Assembly: GCA_937898155.1 (NCBI GenBank)
Contig: CALEJO010000047.1
Span: forward strand, 1-16,531
Direction of reading: 5' to 3'
DNA: 16,531 bases
Source of the DNA: an uncultured Clostridia bacterium
GTDB taxonomy: Bacteria; Bacillota; Clostridia; Oscillospirales; CAG-272
Shown here: positions 14,170-16,531 of the stretch, piece by piece
How positions within the stretch are numbered: position 1 is the stretch's first letter
Layout of the letters: each line of letters begins with the position of its first letter
Translations under genes and position numbers: made by a program
Notes under the pieces: generated by a model
What the model saw: only the letters and a program-made list of their open reading frames with translations
Told to the model about the DNA's origin: nothing
Database searches by the model: none

Positions 14170-16531
14170 GGGCGGTCGCCCTCCTTTCGGATCAGCGCGG
14201 CGCCGAACAGCACCGCGAAAATAAGCGGGAAATACGCAAAGAGCGCACGGGCGGCAGGGATCGTGGCGCTCATCAAAAGCGGCACGAAAACGGAAATCCA
14301 CGTCTTCGGGTCGCGGAGCGTCAGTCTCGCACGGCGGGCAAAGAGGGCGGTGAACGCGAGATAGACCGTGCCGCCGACGAGCCCGAGACCGAAGACGATT
14401 TGGAGTAGCGTCGTGTGGACGTTGACCGTGAACAATCCGCATCCGAAAAGCAGAGTTTTCGCCGAATCAAACCACGCGCTTGCCCATTCCGCGATCAAAG
14501 CGAAGCGCCCGTTGGCATTGGCGAGGTCTGCCTTGGAAAATCGGAGCAAAAAGACTTTCGTCAGTTCGGGAAGCGCAAAATGCAGAAGCGTCCCCATTGC
14601 CGCACCGAAAAAGACGGTGCCGGCAACGAATTTTGCCAGCCCGCGCGGTGTGCGGGCACAGAGGATTCCTTCGCAGAGAAGCAGGACCGCCGCGCAAATG
14701 AGAAACGAGCGCGAAAGTCCGATGATGCCGAAAATACCGAGCGCGGCGATCATGATCGCCGCTTCCGCTCTGCCGCATCGGCGCGTCCGGCGCAGTTCCG
14801 CGTAAGCGGTGATGCCCGTGAGGCAGAAAAAGCCGAGAAAGTTCGGATCGGTTTGGGAGCGGATGCTGTCATAGGGAACGTAAAGATCGCCGAAGCGCAC
14901 CGCGCCCGTCAAAAGAGAGGTAAGAGAATTTGTTTCCGCGCTGACCGCGAGCGCCAGTGCGCCGAAGAGCAAAACCGAGAGCGAATAGGCGCGCGCCAGC
15001 GAACGCGCGGGCACGTCCGTCTCGGCGGAAACGAGCAAAAGGAGCAAAATCAGCTCTGCGCCGAACGTGATCGGAGACCTTGCCAATCCGCTTGCGGGAA
15101 GCGATTGAAGCAGCACGAAGACCGCGCTTGCCGCCCCCGTCAGCGAGAGCGCGATCGGCACGCGGTCGTTTGCGCGTCGGTCGAGGAGCAGGGAGAGGAG
15201 CTTGACGATCAGGAAAACGGTGATGTAATTGGCGGGCAAACCGCCCGAAAGCGGAAGCAAAAAGACCAGATAGAGGCGCGTTTCCGCGCGATCCATCGGG
15301 ATCAGCGAGAGCGCGACGAGAAGGAGGATCGGGACTTTGCCGATCGGGAGCCGCGCCGCGTCGCGCAAAATCAGCAAAAGCGAAAGCAAAACGCACGCCG
15401 GTAAAAGCGGGCGGATCGGATGCGGGGATGCCGGCACCTTTTTCTTCGGCGCGACGGCGTGGGCAAACGCGTCGAGCGTGTTGCGTTTTTTCGTCTCAAA
15501 ATCCGGCGTTTCCGCGGGATAGGACGCGTATTCCCGCGAGCGCAGGAAGCGGGAAAGCCCGTCGGCAAGTGCTTCGTCCGTTTGCGGAACGACGAGTCCA
15601 TGACAACCGACTTGCTCGCGTGCGGAGCAGGTTTCCGTTGTCAGCACGGGTAGCCCGAGCGCGAGCACCTCGTCGATGACGAGCGGCGCCGCCTCGTGAA
15701 CGGATGGCACGAGCAAAAAATCTGCCGATGCCATCAGCCCGTAGGGATTCTCCCGTTCGCCGAGCAAAAAGACGCGGTCGCATAGATCATAGGCGCGGAG
15801 ATCGCGCAAAAGAGATCCCTTTTCGCTCCCGTCGCCGACGATCAGCCAGCGGAACGCGACCTGCTCGCTTTTGAGCTTTGCGAGATGCGGAAGCACGCGC
15901 GAAAGCCCCTTTTCGGGCGAGAGCCGACAGACGCTGATCGCGGTCGGGATATTGCTTTTCGGCTCGGGTGCCGCGTCGGCGAGCGCACGGATGCGCGCGG
16001 GCTCGGTCAGATTCGGCACGACGGATATAAGGGAGGAAAGACTTGGCATCGCCTCGCAGAGGCGCGCGGCGACGCCGTCCGAGACGGCGCAAATTTCATC
16101 GAATTGACGGAGAAGCGCCCGATTGCGGCGCGTATTGCCGCCGTAGGCGGGAAAGTCGGAATGTAAGAACAGAACGTGCTTTTTCGCGTCGATCGCGAGC
16201 GCCAGCTCGGGTGCGATGTTGCCGTAAACGCGGTCGCCGAGCGGCTGACAAAACGAGATCACCGCATCATAGCCGCGATAGCGCCGTGCTTTCTTGCGGC
16301 AAACGAAAGAGAACGGGATCCCTTTGCCGAAGTATTTGACGAAGACGGCGGAGAAAAGACGGAAAAGGCGTGCTCCGAACGGAAGTTTTCGCCGTTCGGC
16401 GAAGGAAAGCTCGGTCGCACGGAGCATCGGCGGCACGGGAAGCAGGCGCACGGACGGCGGCACGTCGCGGGTGAGCGAGTACTTGAGGGTGATCGTCTCG
16501 TTGACCTCGCGGTCGACCGTCACGTAGCCGT
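14166..16531 (-). CDS. GT4 glycosyltransferase fused to O-antigen ligase/Wzy-like polymerase (5' end outside window)
   Basis: The reading frame is open to the right edge, so the start and first GT-B residues lie beyond 16531; 787 complete codons before the stop are visible. Numbering from the GTG at 16523, residues 1-345 form a GT-B glycosyltransferase of the GT4 type. They show VLFLHSDFPAYGG (117-129), ISVCRLSPEKGL (196-207), WLIVGDGSEKGSL (226-238) and the E-x7-E motif HEAAPLVIDE (276-285, Glu277 and Glu285), followed by ALGLPVLTTE. After a hydrophilic linker (about 345-370) come roughly ten to twelve membrane segments (371-778). In them, QTDPNFLGFF (557-566), NGRFALIAEW (671-680) and LFGCGLFTVNVHTTLLQIVF (692-711) match O-antigen ligase/Wzy_C sequences, with His703 at the usual position. 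One chain could thus add a sugar and polymerise or ligate the glycan. No frameshift or stop separates the parts. The gene ends in an ATGA overlap with the acetyltransferase gene. Confidence 0.88.
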   Translation of the reverse strand, partial: GYVTVDREVNETITLKYSLTRDVPPSVRLLPVPPMLRATELSFAERRKLPFGARLFRLFSAVFVKYFGKGIPFSFVCRKKARRYRGYDAVISFCQPLGDRVYGNIAPELALAIDAKKHVLFLHSDFPAYGGNTRRNRALLRQFDEICAVSDGVAARLCEAMPSLSSLISVVPNLTEPARIRALADAAPEPKSNIPTAISVCRLSPEKGLSRVLPHLAKLKSEQVAFRWLIVGDGSEKGSLLRDLRAYDLCDRVFLLGERENPYGLMASADFLLVPSVHEAAPLVIDEVLALGLPVLTTETCSAREQVGCHGLVVPQTDEALADGLSRFLRSREYASYPAETPDFETKKRNTLDAFAHAVAPKKKVPASPHPIRPLLPACVLLSLLLILRDAARLPIGKVPILLLVALSLIPMDRAETRLYLVFLLPLSGGLPANYITVFLIVKLLSLLLDRRANDRVPIALSLTGAASAVFVLLQSLPASGLARSPITFGAELILLLLLVSAETDVPARSLARAYSLSVLLFGALALAVSAETNSLTSLLTGAVRFGDLYVPYDSIRSQTDPNFLGFFCLTGITAYAELRRTRRCGRAEAAIMIAALGIFGIIGLSRSFLICAAVLLLCEGILCARTPRGLAKFVAGTVFFGAAMGTLLHFALPELTKVFLLRFSKADLANANGRFALIAEWASAWFDSAKTLLFGCGLFTVNVHTTLLQIVFGLGLVGGTVYLAFTALFARRARLTLRDPKTWISVFVPLLMSATIPAARALFAYFPLIFAVLFGAALIRKEGDRP

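Noticed and set aside
14166..14442. Longer acetyltransferase start at 14442 adding 91 residues
   Set aside because: The added part is out-of-frame translation of the upstream gene, rich in Arg and Pro. ATG at 14169 has a ribosome binding site and an ATGA overlap.

Overview
The window (about 58% G+C by eye) looks like chromosome from a high-GC, Gram-positive member of the Clostridia, probably a gut Oscillospirales-like or related lineage. This rests on the style of the genes: a Thr-rich Clostridia-type solute-binding lipoprotein, a heterodimeric ABC exporter of Firmicutes type, TagF/TagB-like teichoic-acid enzymology, AGGAGG-type ribosome binding sites and compact hairpin-plus-U terminators. 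The taxonomic call is inference. No rRNA, tRNA, CRISPR array, transposase or phage gene was seen.

Layout. (1) Positions 113-6913, minus strand: a probable five-gene run argS - yebC - phosphohexomutase - Ca2+/Na+ antiporter-like protein - solute-binding lipoprotein. It starts at a sigma-A-like promoter (about 6885-6913) and ends at a hairpin terminator (113-138). Gaps are only 20-56 bases and no internal terminator is visible. The last gene carries a frameshift near 1345-1365 and is probably broken, unless the assembly is wrong. (2) 7050-11352, plus strand: a MarR-type regulator followed by two overlapping half-transporter genes. Together they form an asymmetric heterodimeric ABC exporter with one degenerate and one canonical ATP site. 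The promoter TTGACT-N17-TATAAT is followed at once by a 14-base palindrome that is a good MarR operator candidate. (3) 11363-12388, plus strand: a stand-alone PfkB-family sugar-phosphate kinase (FruK/LacC type) with its own extended -10 promoter and a terminator shared with the convergent gene. (4) 12395-16531, minus strand: the end of a cell-surface polysaccharide operon. It encodes a very large protein joining a GT4 glycosyltransferase to a Wzy/O-antigen-ligase-like polytopic domain (5' end outside the window), then a hexapeptide-repeat O-acetyltransferase, then a CDP-glycerol glycerophosphotransferase-like protein. Both junctions are 4-base ATGA overlaps.

How they fit together. Region 1 mixes translation housekeeping (ArgS, YebC) with sugar-phosphate interconversion (the mutase could feed surface polysaccharide precursors) and transport. 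Region 2 is a self-contained, ligand-responsive efflux module. Region 4 is a glycan assembly module in which sugar transfer, glycan polymerisation or ligation, acetylation and glycerol-phosphate decoration appear translationally coupled.

The most unusual item is the single-chain GT4 + Wzy-like fusion at the right edge. Next are the palindromes around the MarR promoter, the Trp heptad anchor on the TagF-like enzyme, and the frameshifted orphan binding protein.
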